From JBGSKV01 sp041740975 (GTDB taxonomy: Bacteria; Bdellovibrionota_B; Oligoflexia; Oligoflexales; JALZUQ01), in NCBI GenBank assembly GCA_041740975.1, contig JBGSKV010000062.1:1-53837 (forward strand): 53,837 nucleotides of DNA, written 5' to 3'. The translations under genes and the position numbers were made by a program. Of the stretch, positions 16,597-25,748 are shown piece after piece. Every line of letters begins with the position of its first letter. Within the stretch, counting starts at the first letter, position 1. A model generated the notes under the pieces. It had not been told where the DNA came from. It ran no database searches and worked only from the letters and a program-made list of their open reading frames with translations.

Positions 16597-18135
16597 ATGT
16601 CACTCTACATAACCAAAGCAAGTAAGTTAAAATTGCTCATCAGTCGTATCTCGGCGAAAACGGGTATCGGATTGGCATGTTTGCTCCTTTTGACACAAAG
16701 TGCATGTGGACAAGGTGCTTCGAATGCACGTCGCCTTGAAACTGAATCAGATCACGGGCGAGAACTTAGAGAGGCCAATTCGGCTTCTTTACGTAACTGG
16801 AAAGAATTGGCCGAGAAATTCGGTATGCTGGACGCTATTAACGATAGTTTAGAGGAGATAAAACAAGACACATGTTTTCACGATTCGCCAGACTACAAAA
16901 GAGATTGCGCCGATCAATTTGAAGAAGTTCGGTTTGCAGATGGCGAGTTCGAGATGGAGAAATCGACCGAAGAAGCCATCCTTGTGGGTGAAGAAGGGGT
17001 AGATCCGTTGCTTCCGATAACGCGTTACCGAGGCCGTACAAAGGCTTTCTATTCGGTAGAAAACGGAAAACTTGTAAATTACAGTAAGTCGGTACGTTTG
17101 CCGAGAACACTTTTGAATATTAGCAAGCGTTTTACAGGTCCCAAGTTCTATCCTGCTCACGCATTAGAGGTACTCTCCGAAGCTATTGACGAAACCTATC
17201 CTGGTTTTGAGTTTGATTATGCGCAACATAACACTGCGATTATAGAAATCATTTACGAATATAATCCGCATTCTCCAGTTGTAGCTATAGATGGCCTAGG
17301 TGACGTCGGTAGGCTGTTTGATAAAAACGCCGTATGTGGAGAAGACTCCATTGAACAAAAGACAATGCATATGAAGCTGCGTTCTATTGAGTTTTCAAGA
17401 ATGTTAGCCAATATCATTGAAACTGACAACATTCGATATGCTTCTCTTTCTTTTGGCATTTGGCATTCCGCAACTAGGAATAACCTGCGCAGACTGTGCA
17501 AAAACTTTTCTTTGGAGTCCTCGGAATTAGAAAAAATTACTGCAATAGCGATCAAATCGTTAAAGCCAATTTTTGAAGTGCTGGGTAAAAATCCAAAGCT
17601 GTTGACTGCACAATCCGCTCCTTATCCGGGCAATAAAGGACCATACGATTGCAATCCTGATTTGAGAAATATTCTTTTTGTGGGGTCACTGAATAAACCT
17701 AATTCCCATTTTTTATCTGACGGCTCAGGATTGCCAGAGAAAGATTATTGGACAAGGGCCGATAGTTTTCAGAAAATGTTGAAAGTGCAGTTTGAGACTA
17801 GAGGTGAATGTGCTCATATCTACGTAAATTTTAGCTTGCTTCGAGATAAAGACCTGCCGGATACACTTATGGCTTCGTTGGGATTTGGCATGGGAATGGG
17901 CCGTATAGGCCACTTTGCCAGTACCTCCGAAGCTGCCCCCCTTGGTCTTTCGAAAATAATTTACCTACGGCAAACAGCCGAATTTAAGGATCGAACGTTC
18001 GATCAATCTTTAATAGGCGATTTAAAAGACGCGGCAACACCCAAATCTTGTCCAGACCTACCTAATCAAGTCTGTATTTTTCAAGATCCTCTCAAATATC
18101 GTCAAACATCAATTCACAGTCATCTTTACTGGTAA
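16597..18135 (+). CDS. Lipoprotein of unknown function, possible inactive zincin
   Basis: From the ATG at 16597 (AAAGGA upstream) the product has 512 residues and a type II signal peptide with lipidation site C37 (LLTQSAC). I do not recognise the family. Near the C-terminus, DTLMASLGFGMGMG (from about residue 422) lines up with the zinc-binding helix of metzincins such as ETVMHELGHALGMG, but H, E and H are replaced by A426, S427 and F430. It may be a catalytically dead peptidase-like protein. It is the second gene of the Hint operon, 25 nt after the Hint protein gene. Confidence 0.7.
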   Translation: MSLYITKASKLKLLISRISAKTGIGLACLLLLTQSACGQGASNARRLETESDHGRELREANSASLRNWKELAEKFGMLDAINDSLEEIKQDTCFHDSPDYKRDCADQFEEVRFADGEFEMEKSTEEAILVGEEGVDPLLPITRYRGRTKAFYSVENGKLVNYSKSVRLPRTLLNISKRFTGPKFYPAHALEVLSEAIDETYPGFEFDYAQHNTAIIEIIYEYNPHSPVVAIDGLGDVGRLFDKNAVCGEDSIEQKTMHMKLRSIEFSRMLANIIETDNIRYASLSFGIWHSATRNNLRRLCKNFSLESSELEKITAIAIKSLKPIFEVLGKNPKLLTAQSAPYPGNKGPYDCNPDLRNILFVGSLNKPNSHFLSDGSGLPEKDYWTRADSFQKMLKVQFETRGECAHIYVNFSLLRDKDLPDTLMASLGFGMGMGRIGHFASTSEAAPLGLSKIIYLRQTAEFKDRTFDQSLIGDLKDAATPKSCPDLPNQVCIFQDPLKYRQTSIHSHLYW

Positions 18136-18147
18136 AGGAGTGCCATC

Positions 18148-18807
18148 ATGAAGGTCCAATTTATGAAAAGTTTTCGAGTCACTGTAAACCTGGTCATGAT
18201 CGTTTTTGGAATTGCGAGTGCTGAGTCCGTCGCGTTATCAAGAGATCTGGTCGTGACGAGTTTTGGTGAAAATAGTCTGGCTTACGATATCCCTGTAGAA
18301 ATTTTCCAAGTTAATTCGGCGCATGGAGAACTGCAAGACCAAGAATTCTTCGCCCGTCGCGTTGCCGGAATGCGAAGCGGGTGCTCACTACGCTCACCCT
18401 GGATTCAGGCTGGCGCGATGGATCGATCCTTGAAAATCATTCCTCGCATGGGACTGCGTTGGTGGGGAGTATATGGCGAAGATAACATGTTCGAATACGA
18501 CGTACTGGAAATCCGCGTGTACAAACGTCAAAACGGCCAAGACTCAATTCAGAAGCGTTTTATTGTGCACACGGGCATGCTTCGCGAACGTTGGATAGCC
18601 ACTTATCCGAATGGCGGAAATTATCTTCGCGCCGAGTTCAAAAGTCGAATCGGCACTAACTTTGCGTCGCCGGACTCCAGCCAAGCATTGATTTTTGAAT
18701 CCGTAGACTTGCCTGAAGATGGCGAGTTTCAAGTCGCACTTTGCAATATTGCTGAAAGTACAGAAGTTAGATTTGACAGCTTCGTTGTCATTACCGATCC
18801 AAACTGA
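18148..18807 (+). CDS. Exported protein of unknown function (Hint operon)
   Basis: The 219-residue protein begins with a signal peptide (VTVNLVMIVFGIASAES). The mature part is predicted to be mostly beta strands, with cysteines in GMRSGCSLRSPW and near the C-terminus (VALCNIAES) that could pair. A perfect AAAGGAG lies upstream of the ATG, and the gap to the preceding gene is 12 nt. The family is not recognised. It is probably periplasmic or surface exposed and acts with its operon neighbours. Confidence 0.65.
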   Translation: MKVQFMKSFRVTVNLVMIVFGIASAESVALSRDLVVTSFGENSLAYDIPVEIFQVNSAHGELQDQEFFARRVAGMRSGCSLRSPWIQAGAMDRSLKIIPRMGLRWWGVYGEDNMFEYDVLEIRVYKRQNGQDSIQKRFIVHTGMLRERWIATYPNGGNYLRAEFKSRIGTNFASPDSSQALIFESVDLPEDGEFQVALCNIAESTEVRFDSFVVITDPN

Positions 18808-18818
18808 AGGGCGTGGAT

Positions 18819-19586
18819 ATGAATGCATTTTATAAAATATTGGTCTTACTAGTTCTGGCCGCGATCATTTTCGTGTCGTCGTTCCTCGTTTCCAGCAAAA
18901 CGCCATCCGCGAAACCATTCGGACAAGAAATACCCAGAGCATCATCGCGTCAAATTCTGGCGGATCTTTCGGCAAAAGTGAACGAAAAGCTAGAAGTGGG
19001 CAGTCAGATCAAGCCTGATCAGACTCTGCAAGAAAGAGTCCGCGAAGACTTGGCCACAGTTAAAAATAGCGCCAACTTTTTTAATGTCGATGAGACCCGA
19101 AGTAGCATCTATTCAGCATGGGCGAAAGACGAACGCATGATGCAAGCAATTCGCGCAGAGTTGTTACAAACAGGAGACGATCGAGGAGACCTGGCGGGGT
19201 CATTAAGCGCAGAACTACGCTACTTCGGCATCCAGGCCCTTCTGCACGTGGCGAAACAAGGTGAAAGCCACCTTTTAGATGAGACTTTGCAGGCATTCGC
19301 GAGGGATTTTTCTAAGCATTCGGCGATTGCGAAAGACGCTGGACGTCTCACTGACTTTAAAGATCTCATCCACGCCAAGATGCAAGTTTCTGGTTTTGAG
19401 CAGTTAAGTGACTTTCAGAATCTCACGGCTTTCCTCAGTGAAACGGGTTTAGCTGATGTGCGAGAGCCTGATTTGATGAAAGCTATTGACGATGAGATCT
19501 TTCTATTTCTTTACCCGAAACTAGGTAAAGCACAGGCCAATAAATTATTGGCGTCCGCTTTACCCCACGAAGGAGGTGACCTATGA
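18819..19586 (+). CDS. Membrane-anchored helical protein (Hint operon)
   Basis: The 255-residue product starts with one hydrophobic segment (about residues 5-25: YKILVLLVLAAIIFVSSFL) without a clear cleavage site, so it is probably an inner-membrane anchor with a periplasmic helical domain. A GTG at 18813 would add two residues, but AGGG spacing favours the ATG at 18819. The last codons overlap the next gene by 4 bp (ATGA) and contain that gene's ribosome site GGAGGTGA. The family is unknown. Confidence 0.65.
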   Translation: MNAFYKILVLLVLAAIIFVSSFLVSSKTPSAKPFGQEIPRASSRQILADLSAKVNEKLEVGSQIKPDQTLQERVREDLATVKNSANFFNVDETRSSIYSAWAKDERMMQAIRAELLQTGDDRGDLAGSLSAELRYFGIQALLHVAKQGESHLLDETLQAFARDFSKHSAIAKDAGRLTDFKDLIHAKMQVSGFEQLSDFQNLTAFLSETGLADVREPDLMKAIDDEIFLFLYPKLGKAQANKLLASALPHEGGDL

Positions 19587-20569
19587 AGTGCTCGGCCATT
19601 TGGAAATCGACTCTTTTTGTGATGGTCATTCTAGGGTTTGCGGCTTGTGGTGACGAAGAGGCCAAAGCCGAGGAAGGTGACACCATTGCTGTGCCTATAA
19701 AATGTGATCGATTCTATAATTTGTATACAAACTGCCAAGTACAAGGTGTCGCTGATTTGTTTGCGGCCTATGAAGTACAGCTCGATGATGAGGTTGAGAA
19801 GGTTCACAGTCGATTCACGTTTGAATATTCATTCAACTGTAGCGACCGTGATCTACCCTTATTGTGGCAAGCCGGGGAAACCCAAATTCATCTGAAATCA
19901 AACTCCGGGTGGACCAGTCTTGCACTAGAAGGGCGCGGTGATCTAAAAGTTGTGCAGAGTGAAGAGTCCAGGCAAATGTCGGAGACGCAATACTTTAATC
20001 AAACATGCGAAATAATCCTCCGCAATTTGGTGAGTGAGCCATCTTTAAAAACAATTCAAGAATGGCGGACAACTCATGCGGACATTGCGAGTCGTCTAAC
20101 GGATGCCGCTTCTGCGCTCGACAAAATAAATAAACTGATTCTGTATCAAGAAGCGCTAGATTTCATCAATCACTTGGCAGAAATGTTTCTGGAAGAATTA
20201 GGCTCAGATGCTCGGCAGGCCTTGTCTGCGGAGTCGCAGAATATTCTGGGAGATCTCGATGCTATGCTTAGCGATTCTGTGTTGAATCTCCCCGAGAATC
20301 ACAAACAAAGCCTTCTCAAACTTCGAGAGATTATTGCGGTTCTTCCCAATGATAGTCGTTGGCATGACGCCAATGGTGAGCCTTTGACCATTGCAGATTT
20401 TTTGAGCCCGGAAGATCGCCAAACCATCAAAACAATTCTTACCCAACGAGAAACTCCGCAGTCTTTGCTGACTCAGAGAAATGATTTGATGTTCCGCATG
20501 AACGGTTGGAGTGAAAGATTAGTGACGCTAAATAATTTGTTACAACAATGGGAGACCGTGCCACTATGA
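19583..20569 (+). CDS. Lipoprotein of unknown function (Hint operon)
   Basis: The 328-residue protein has a lipobox (LGFAACGDE). An N-terminal globular part with cysteines (KCDRFYNLYTNCQ, FNCSDRD) is followed by a long helical C-terminal half. AGGAGGTGA gives a strong ribosome site inside the preceding gene, and both its ends overlap neighbours by 4 bp, so translation is coupled through three genes. The function is unknown. Confidence 0.68.
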   Translation: MKCSAIWKSTLFVMVILGFAACGDEEAKAEEGDTIAVPIKCDRFYNLYTNCQVQGVADLFAAYEVQLDDEVEKVHSRFTFEYSFNCSDRDLPLLWQAGETQIHLKSNSGWTSLALEGRGDLKVVQSEESRQMSETQYFNQTCEIILRNLVSEPSLKTIQEWRTTHADIASRLTDAASALDKINKLILYQEALDFINHLAEMFLEELGSDARQALSAESQNILGDLDAMLSDSVLNLPENHKQSLLKLREIIAVLPNDSRWHDANGEPLTIADFLSPEDRQTIKTILTQRETPQSLLTQRNDLMFRMNGWSERLVTLNNLLQQWETVPL

Positions 20570-21090
20570 AAAATCTACACATATCTATCCTAACGATTCT
20601 GACTGTGGGATTGCTTATTCTCGGCTACCTTGGAACTTCAGAGGAGCGCGAACCTTCGAACGCAGCGTCTCAGTCAAAGAACTTGAATAACGTAGTTGCG
20701 GGCAAAGCCTCATCACCTTTGATCCCGTCTTCTCCCTCCAAACATCCTCACATTGCTCCGATTTCGGAGTCTTCGGCTCAAGCCGAGCATGACTTTGCCT
20801 CGGAGGACTTGAGTGGCATTTCCATGGAGGATCTTCAAAGGGAGCGAGAAAACATGGAGGAAGAGATTGAGAGTCAAGGCGTCATCGAAAAGCTCAATTC
20901 GGCAGATGGAGAAGCTCACGCGAAGCTTCGTCAAATGTGGGGGCCACGATTTGAGAGATTGGTGTCGCTAAGGAAGGAAATCTTACAAAGGAGGTTGGCG
21001 ACGCTGTCCCGCGAAGTCAATCAAATGACAGCAAAACATCAGAAAACAAAAGAGGAGGGGCTAAATGTCGAGTCGAAATCGGATTTATAA
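20566..21090 (+). CDS. Membrane-anchored coiled-coil protein (Hint operon)
   Basis: The 174-residue product has one N-terminal hydrophobic segment (ISILTILTVGLLILGYLG), a Ser/Pro-rich linker (about 30-75) and a charged C-terminal helix of about 85 residues with coiled-coil character. The layout is that of a periplasm-spanning anchor or tether. The ATG overlaps the upstream TGA by 4 bp. A longer frame from 20548 is less likely because it would bury that overlap. The function is unknown. Confidence 0.62.
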   Translation: MKNLHISILTILTVGLLILGYLGTSEEREPSNAASQSKNLNNVVAGKASSPLIPSSPSKHPHIAPISESSAQAEHDFASEDLSGISMEDLQRERENMEEEIESQGVIEKLNSADGEAHAKLRQMWGPRFERLVSLRKEILQRRLATLSREVNQMTAKHQKTKEEGLNVESKSDL

Positions 21091-21121
21091 AACTAGTGTT
21101 CAAACGAAAGGAATTTATCTT

Positions 21122-22870
21122 ATGAACTGTTTCAAATCATTTTCCAGTAAAGCGCTGTTAGGCTTGCTAGTCACGCAAGCACTAGCAACGTCAGCAGCGG
21201 CAGTTCCTTATGCCTCAAACAAGTGCGCTCAGCAAAGCTCTCAAATCAAGCATCCAGACGGAGCTCAGGGTGTGCTTTTCGACGAAGAATGTCGAACGGC
21301 GTACGTACTTCCACCCGAGCGTGGTGATGCCAGTATGTCCGCAATGGCCGTGACTTCTAACATTAACTATTGCTCTTCAGTGAACAAAATTCCGAAAGTT
21401 TCGGAACGTCTCGTTAATTCTATTGACGAAGTCGCCCGTAAAATCGAAGTTATGATCAAGGATTTTGAACCACAAGAACAACGCTTAGTTGACATGCGTG
21501 CGGCTCGCGATAAGGCCCAAGCAGAAAACAATCTTATCAAGGGTCAGTTCGAAACTGCAGAAAAGCAACTTGAAGAATACAAGCAAGGTATTGTCGCGGC
21601 AAATTCGGCTTTGGATGATTGTCTAACCCTAAATAGTTCCGCACCTGAAAAATGCGAAGAGCAGCAAAAGGCCAAAAGTCTAGCGGAGTCGCAATGGCGG
21701 TCGTACAAGCTGGGCGAATACCGAAGTTTCAAATCAGCCTATGATCAGAGCAAATACAATCTCGAGATTGCTGAAAACGACATAGCGCGCCAAACATCTC
21801 AGCTAGCCGAAAACTTAGAGCCATTGTATGACCTGCAACTGAAAATTTTTGATCTTCGTACGCAGCTCTCTGATCTTTACAAAGAGTATGCGCCATTGCG
21901 CGCCCTGACTGGTCAGGTTGTTTTTTCCGTCGAATGGGCAAATATTTTGAACCAGTACGCCGAGCTTAACCAGAGCTCTGGACTTGATTTTATTCGGGTA
22001 CCAGTTATTTCGGCAAAGGTACATGCGACTGCCTACGTGGACGGAAATCGCAATCAAGTTGGTATTCCGGTATTGATGCACGCAGCAATTCCTGGCTTAG
22101 GCGATATGGGTGTGTCGGTACCTAGTGCAAACCCGGAAGTAGCGCCTGATGTTGATGTACCACCTCAAGTGGCAAGCACTGCGCTCGGCATCGGTGATGC
22201 GGCGATTTCAGGACAAATGACTTTAAGTGCAGTAGGGGCTTGTCCGTACTACCCACAAGGTGTTGATACGGTCAGAGAAGACATTTCATCTGACGAGCTG
22301 ACGGCCTATTTGACGGTTAATGCTGAGTATGAGTTTCCGTTAAAGGCCCGCCGTAAATACAAAGCCACATATCATTTAACTCGAATGATGGAACGAATCG
22401 AGAAAAAGACGAAGAGAGGCGGATTCTTTTCTTCCAAAACAGTTCACAGTGTAACTGAAAAGAGCAACTCAGACGATTGGTTTAAAATCGATTTTGACGC
22501 CAATGATCCTGACTTTTCTTACACCCCAGCAGAACAAGATGCCATAACTGCCGAAGTGAAAATGGGTCTTATCGAAAGATCGTTAGGCCACGTTGCTGCG
22601 ACAACATTTGGTGCTGGTGGAACACCACCTGCCCTTCCGAATATGCCGGAAACTGGCGCTTCGGTGACAGGTCGTGGGATCAACGGAGTATGCGGATTCT
22701 GGATTTACTGTCGTGCGGCCAGCTTCGTGTTGCTTGGTTTAGACAGCATATTTGGAAGTTCGACTGCAGTGTCAGAGTTCAAACGTACCAATAATGTTTG
22801 GGCTACTGATGACGTGAATCAAGTCGCTATTATGAGACGCCGCACGAGCTTAACTTTTACGGCCAAATAA
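21122..22870 (+). CDS. Large exported coiled-coil/beta protein (Hint operon)
   Basis: The 582-residue protein has a signal peptide (LLGLLVTQALATSAAAVP). A Cys-containing segment is followed by a coiled coil of roughly 190 residues with two cysteines in SALDDCLTLNSSAPEKCEEQ. A beta-rich half follows, with a Pro/Val linker and a late hydrophobic stretch (CGFWIYCRAASFVLLGL). AAAGGA precedes the ATG at 21122. It is the last gene before a strong terminator. The family is unrecognised; architecture and position suggest a structural envelope or surface component. Confidence 0.65.
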   Translation: MNCFKSFSSKALLGLLVTQALATSAAAVPYASNKCAQQSSQIKHPDGAQGVLFDEECRTAYVLPPERGDASMSAMAVTSNINYCSSVNKIPKVSERLVNSIDEVARKIEVMIKDFEPQEQRLVDMRAARDKAQAENNLIKGQFETAEKQLEEYKQGIVAANSALDDCLTLNSSAPEKCEEQQKAKSLAESQWRSYKLGEYRSFKSAYDQSKYNLEIAENDIARQTSQLAENLEPLYDLQLKIFDLRTQLSDLYKEYAPLRALTGQVVFSVEWANILNQYAELNQSSGLDFIRVPVISAKVHATAYVDGNRNQVGIPVLMHAAIPGLGDMGVSVPSANPEVAPDVDVPPQVASTALGIGDAAISGQMTLSAVGACPYYPQGVDTVREDISSDELTAYLTVNAEYEFPLKARRKYKATYHLTRMMERIEKKTKRGGFFSSKTVHSVTEKSNSDDWFKIDFDANDPDFSYTPAEQDAITAEVKMGLIERSLGHVAATTFGAGGTPPALPNMPETGASVTGRGINGVCGFWIYCRAASFVLLGLDSIFGSSTAVSEFKRTNNVWATDDVNQVAIMRRRTSLTFTAK

Positions 22871-22880
22871 GTTTTATCTT

Positions 22881-22915
22881 GCCCGGTCGTTTATGACACG
22901 ACCGGGCCCCTTTTG
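22881..22915 (+). terminator. Rho-independent terminator after the main Hint operon
   Basis: A perfect 9-bp GC-rich stem (GCCCGGTCG at 22881-22889 with CGACCGGGC at 22899-22907) with a 9-nt loop is followed by CCCTTTTG. Confidence 0.85.
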
Positions 22916-22933
22916 TAGAAAGTGGAGGCATCC

Positions 22934-24220
22934 ATGATTGTCAAAATACTCCAGCAAATGGTCGTTTTATCTCTTATTTTCTTAGGGTCTGCTTCCGAAC
23001 TTCTATCGCAGGGTTTCACTGCTGATCAGATCAGATATTTTGGTGATCGTTATCCAGATGACCTTATGTCCGTCCTACTGAGTTCGCCAGATGTTTTAGT
23101 GCGTGAAGACATTCCCAAATTCGAAGAATGGCGAGTTTCGATCAAGAGTGGGCAAGACGGTATCGTAAAATTGAAAAACCCTGCGTATGATAACAACCGA
23201 TTTTCTTACTGGGGAAGTTTCGCTCTTGATGGCGACGCCGCACCCAATTATTCTCGGACCTGCGCCGAAGTAAAAACGTCCTATCATTGGAGTTTGATCT
23301 ATAGCAAAGACATCGAAAAACTGCTTTCGCTTGCGGATGGTATTTTCATAGACTTTCAAAACTCGTCTCCCGATGAGTTAAAAATATACATCGCGATTTT
23401 ATCTGAAGTTCTTTCCCAACTTCGCCAGACGATCCTTTCATTTGCACCGCATTTAGCGACGGTACAAAAGTCGGATCACCCAGTTCGGATTTCCTATATG
23501 TGGCCCATAAGCAAGACCGATTTTGTGCGAAGTATTTACCCAACAGCGAACCCAAAGGTTAAGAAGGTTGTAACGAGCGAAGTCAGATATCCAGCCCAGA
23601 ATTGGTCAAACGCGTCAGGTTATCCGATTTCCTATCATGATTTTATCGTGGCACCATTAAGATATGAGTCTGGTGCATTGAGAGTCACTGTAAAAGAGTC
23701 GCTCACGATTTTTTGCCTCAATCAGATTTATTTTGGCATGGATGCCATTGTGGATTCGACATTCGAAGTGCTAGATCGTCACGGTGAGAAGCAATATGTT
23801 GAGTCACGAAAAACACCAGTGCGATTAGCTGGTTCAAGATTGGCAACCTATGCCGATGAAGTTGCCGAATCGGACGAGTTTTTGTTGGAGTCTCGGCGCC
23901 AAATTAAAGAGTTCGATTCTTTGCGTAAAAGTACAAGTCCTCCGTTGGCACAGCTTCGACTCACCTCTGAAAGACTGCTCGGCATGGAGTCGGAATGCCA
24001 GGTAGCATTACGAGAGACGTCACCCGCAACTTATGCTGGGTGTCGACACCTTGAGTCCTATAAAGCGGACTTTGAGAGTGCTGTTTTCGATTCTCTCCAA
24101 TCAGCCAAAGTTAAAGTATCAATAACCAATCGTAGTCCTGAAGAAGTGCGTATTTTTGAAAGACTTGTGACAGCAGGACGATTTTATGAGGCTTTATTCT
24201 TAGCAGATACCTTTAATTGA
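22934..24220 (+). CDS. Exported protein of unknown function
   Basis: The 428-residue product has a signal peptide (MVVLSLIFLGSASELLSQG). GTGGAGG sits 6 nt ahead of the ATG at 22934, so the slightly longer GTG start at 22922 is rejected. The family is not recognised. The body mixes beta and helical segments and has four or more cysteines. It begins 19 nt after the terminator, so it may be expressed by read-through or from a promoter inside the previous gene. Its 3' end overlaps the convergent MATE gene by 8 bp. Confidence 0.6.
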   Translation: MIVKILQQMVVLSLIFLGSASELLSQGFTADQIRYFGDRYPDDLMSVLLSSPDVLVREDIPKFEEWRVSIKSGQDGIVKLKNPAYDNNRFSYWGSFALDGDAAPNYSRTCAEVKTSYHWSLIYSKDIEKLLSLADGIFIDFQNSSPDELKIYIAILSEVLSQLRQTILSFAPHLATVQKSDHPVRISYMWPISKTDFVRSIYPTANPKVKKVVTSEVRYPAQNWSNASGYPISYHDFIVAPLRYESGALRVTVKESLTIFCLNQIYFGMDAIVDSTFEVLDRHGEKQYVESRKTPVRLAGSRLATYADEVAESDEFLLESRRQIKEFDSLRKSTSPPLAQLRLTSERLLGMESECQVALRETSPATYAGCRHLESYKADFESAVFDSLQSAKVKVSITNRSPEEVRIFERLVTAGRFYEALFLADTFN

Positions 24221-25595
24221 TGACGCTCATGTGTTTCCATTTTCCACCCCGAAACCTAGCCAGAAAAATGAAAGCTTGCAGAATGATGTAAAAACTAGCC
24301 GCTCCCCACGCGACGTAAATCGCATTCTGCCAGTCGTGGATGAGCCAAGTAGGCAAAACCATAAACGGCCAGGGAACAAGCAGTGCGACGAAGGTCACAA
24401 ACTTGGTATCGCCCGCACCTTTTAGGGAGAAGGAAAAAACCAAGTTCATGCTGTCAAACATCGTAAACAAAGCTACATACATGAGTAGGTAGGGAACAAT
24501 CGTACTGACTTGCTCCCAAAGAGCTACGTTTTCTTCGTTTCGAAACCAACTTAGGTAGAAATTTGGAAAGAAGACGAAGGTCAAGCCGACTGTAATGATA
24601 TATAGAAAAGAAATTTGCAGAGCTGTCCATGTAAATCGTTCGGCATCATTTGGTTTTTTGTCTCCTAGGCATTGACCGACCAAAACCGATGCGCCCTGCG
24701 CAACACCCATTGCCGGAAGTACGGAAAGCATCATAAGTGTCACGACGATGCCACTTGCCGACAAGGCCGCATCACCGTTTGGCATGCGTCCAACAAAAAT
24801 AAGAAAAACTGAAAATGCCAGGCCTTCTAATGCCCACTGCATGCCACTTGGAATTCCGTAGCGAACAAATTTTTTCATGAGATCTTGATTGTACCGCCAG
24901 CCGGAACGGATCGCATAGGACAATTCATTCTCTTTTGAGAACAATAGATAAATGGCGAAGAAAGCGCCCGCCCAGTTAGCTAATGCGGTGGCGTAACCAG
25001 CGCCCGCGATGCCGAGGGCTGGGCTTCCCCAATTGCCAAAAATCATGACGTAATCGAAAATGACGTTGGCAATCAAACCCACACAGTTGATCCACATGAT
25101 AACCTGACTTCTGCCAAGGCCAGAAAAAAATCCACCGATCGCAGCCATAAGAGCGGTGGGTAGCGCGGAGTAACAGAGGGCTTCAAAATATTCAGATTCC
25201 ATCCCAACCATACGGTCCGAATGTCCAATAAAGGAAAAAATCGATGTCGAAAATGGGATGAACAATAGGAATAGCAAGCCACCAATGATGCTCAAATAAA
25301 TGGATTGCCAGATAGCTGGACCGATCATGTGGGGCCGACCGGCACCAAAGTACTGCGCGACAAAAACCATCGAGTAGCCAGCCGTTTGCTGGACGAGGGC
25401 CATGGGCGTCCAAAAAACTCCCATAACCGCCATAGCTGCCCCAAGTGCATCAGTCGAATAAGCTCCTAAAAAAAGCCGATCAATAGTGAGTTGAAGGTTC
25501 CAAAAACTATTTGCAACAATAAGGGGCCAGGAAATTCGTAAAACTTCTCGCCATCCTGAAAAAAAAACAGATTTTTTAGATTCTGCTGAATACAC
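24213..25595 (-). CDS. MATE-family efflux transporter
   Basis: The 460-residue protein has about 12 membrane helices in two similar halves. The typical N-terminal segment is ISWPLIVANSFWNLQLTIDR, the first-half loop is QTAGYSMVFVAQYFGAGR, and the second-half counterpart is AMGVAQGASVLVGQCLGDKK. MATE proteins export drugs or metabolites using Na+ or H+ gradients. It is monocistronic. The substrate is not predictable. Confidence 0.92.
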   Translation of the reverse strand: MYSAESKKSVFFSGWREVLRISWPLIVANSFWNLQLTIDRLFLGAYSTDALGAAMAVMGVFWTPMALVQQTAGYSMVFVAQYFGAGRPHMIGPAIWQSIYLSIIGGLLFLLFIPFSTSIFSFIGHSDRMVGMESEYFEALCYSALPTALMAAIGGFFSGLGRSQVIMWINCVGLIANVIFDYVMIFGNWGSPALGIAGAGYATALANWAGAFFAIYLLFSKENELSYAIRSGWRYNQDLMKKFVRYGIPSGMQWALEGLAFSVFLIFVGRMPNGDAALSASGIVVTLMMLSVLPAMGVAQGASVLVGQCLGDKKPNDAERFTWTALQISFLYIITVGLTFVFFPNFYLSWFRNEENVALWEQVSTIVPYLLMYVALFTMFDSMNLVFSFSLKGAGDTKFVTFVALLVPWPFMVLPTWLIHDWQNAIYVAWGAASFYIILQAFIFLARFRGGKWKHMSVIN

Positions 25596-25748
25596 GTTAA
25601 GTTGACCCTTGGATAGTTAAGCGTAGTCTGAGATTAACTTTAGCGACAAATGATCATTCGCAACACCTAATTCTCGCAGGGCTTGGGGCCCTATCCCTTG
25701 ACTGTGTTTCCCTATTCCTTATAAAATGAAGGTCAAAGGTGACGCTGC

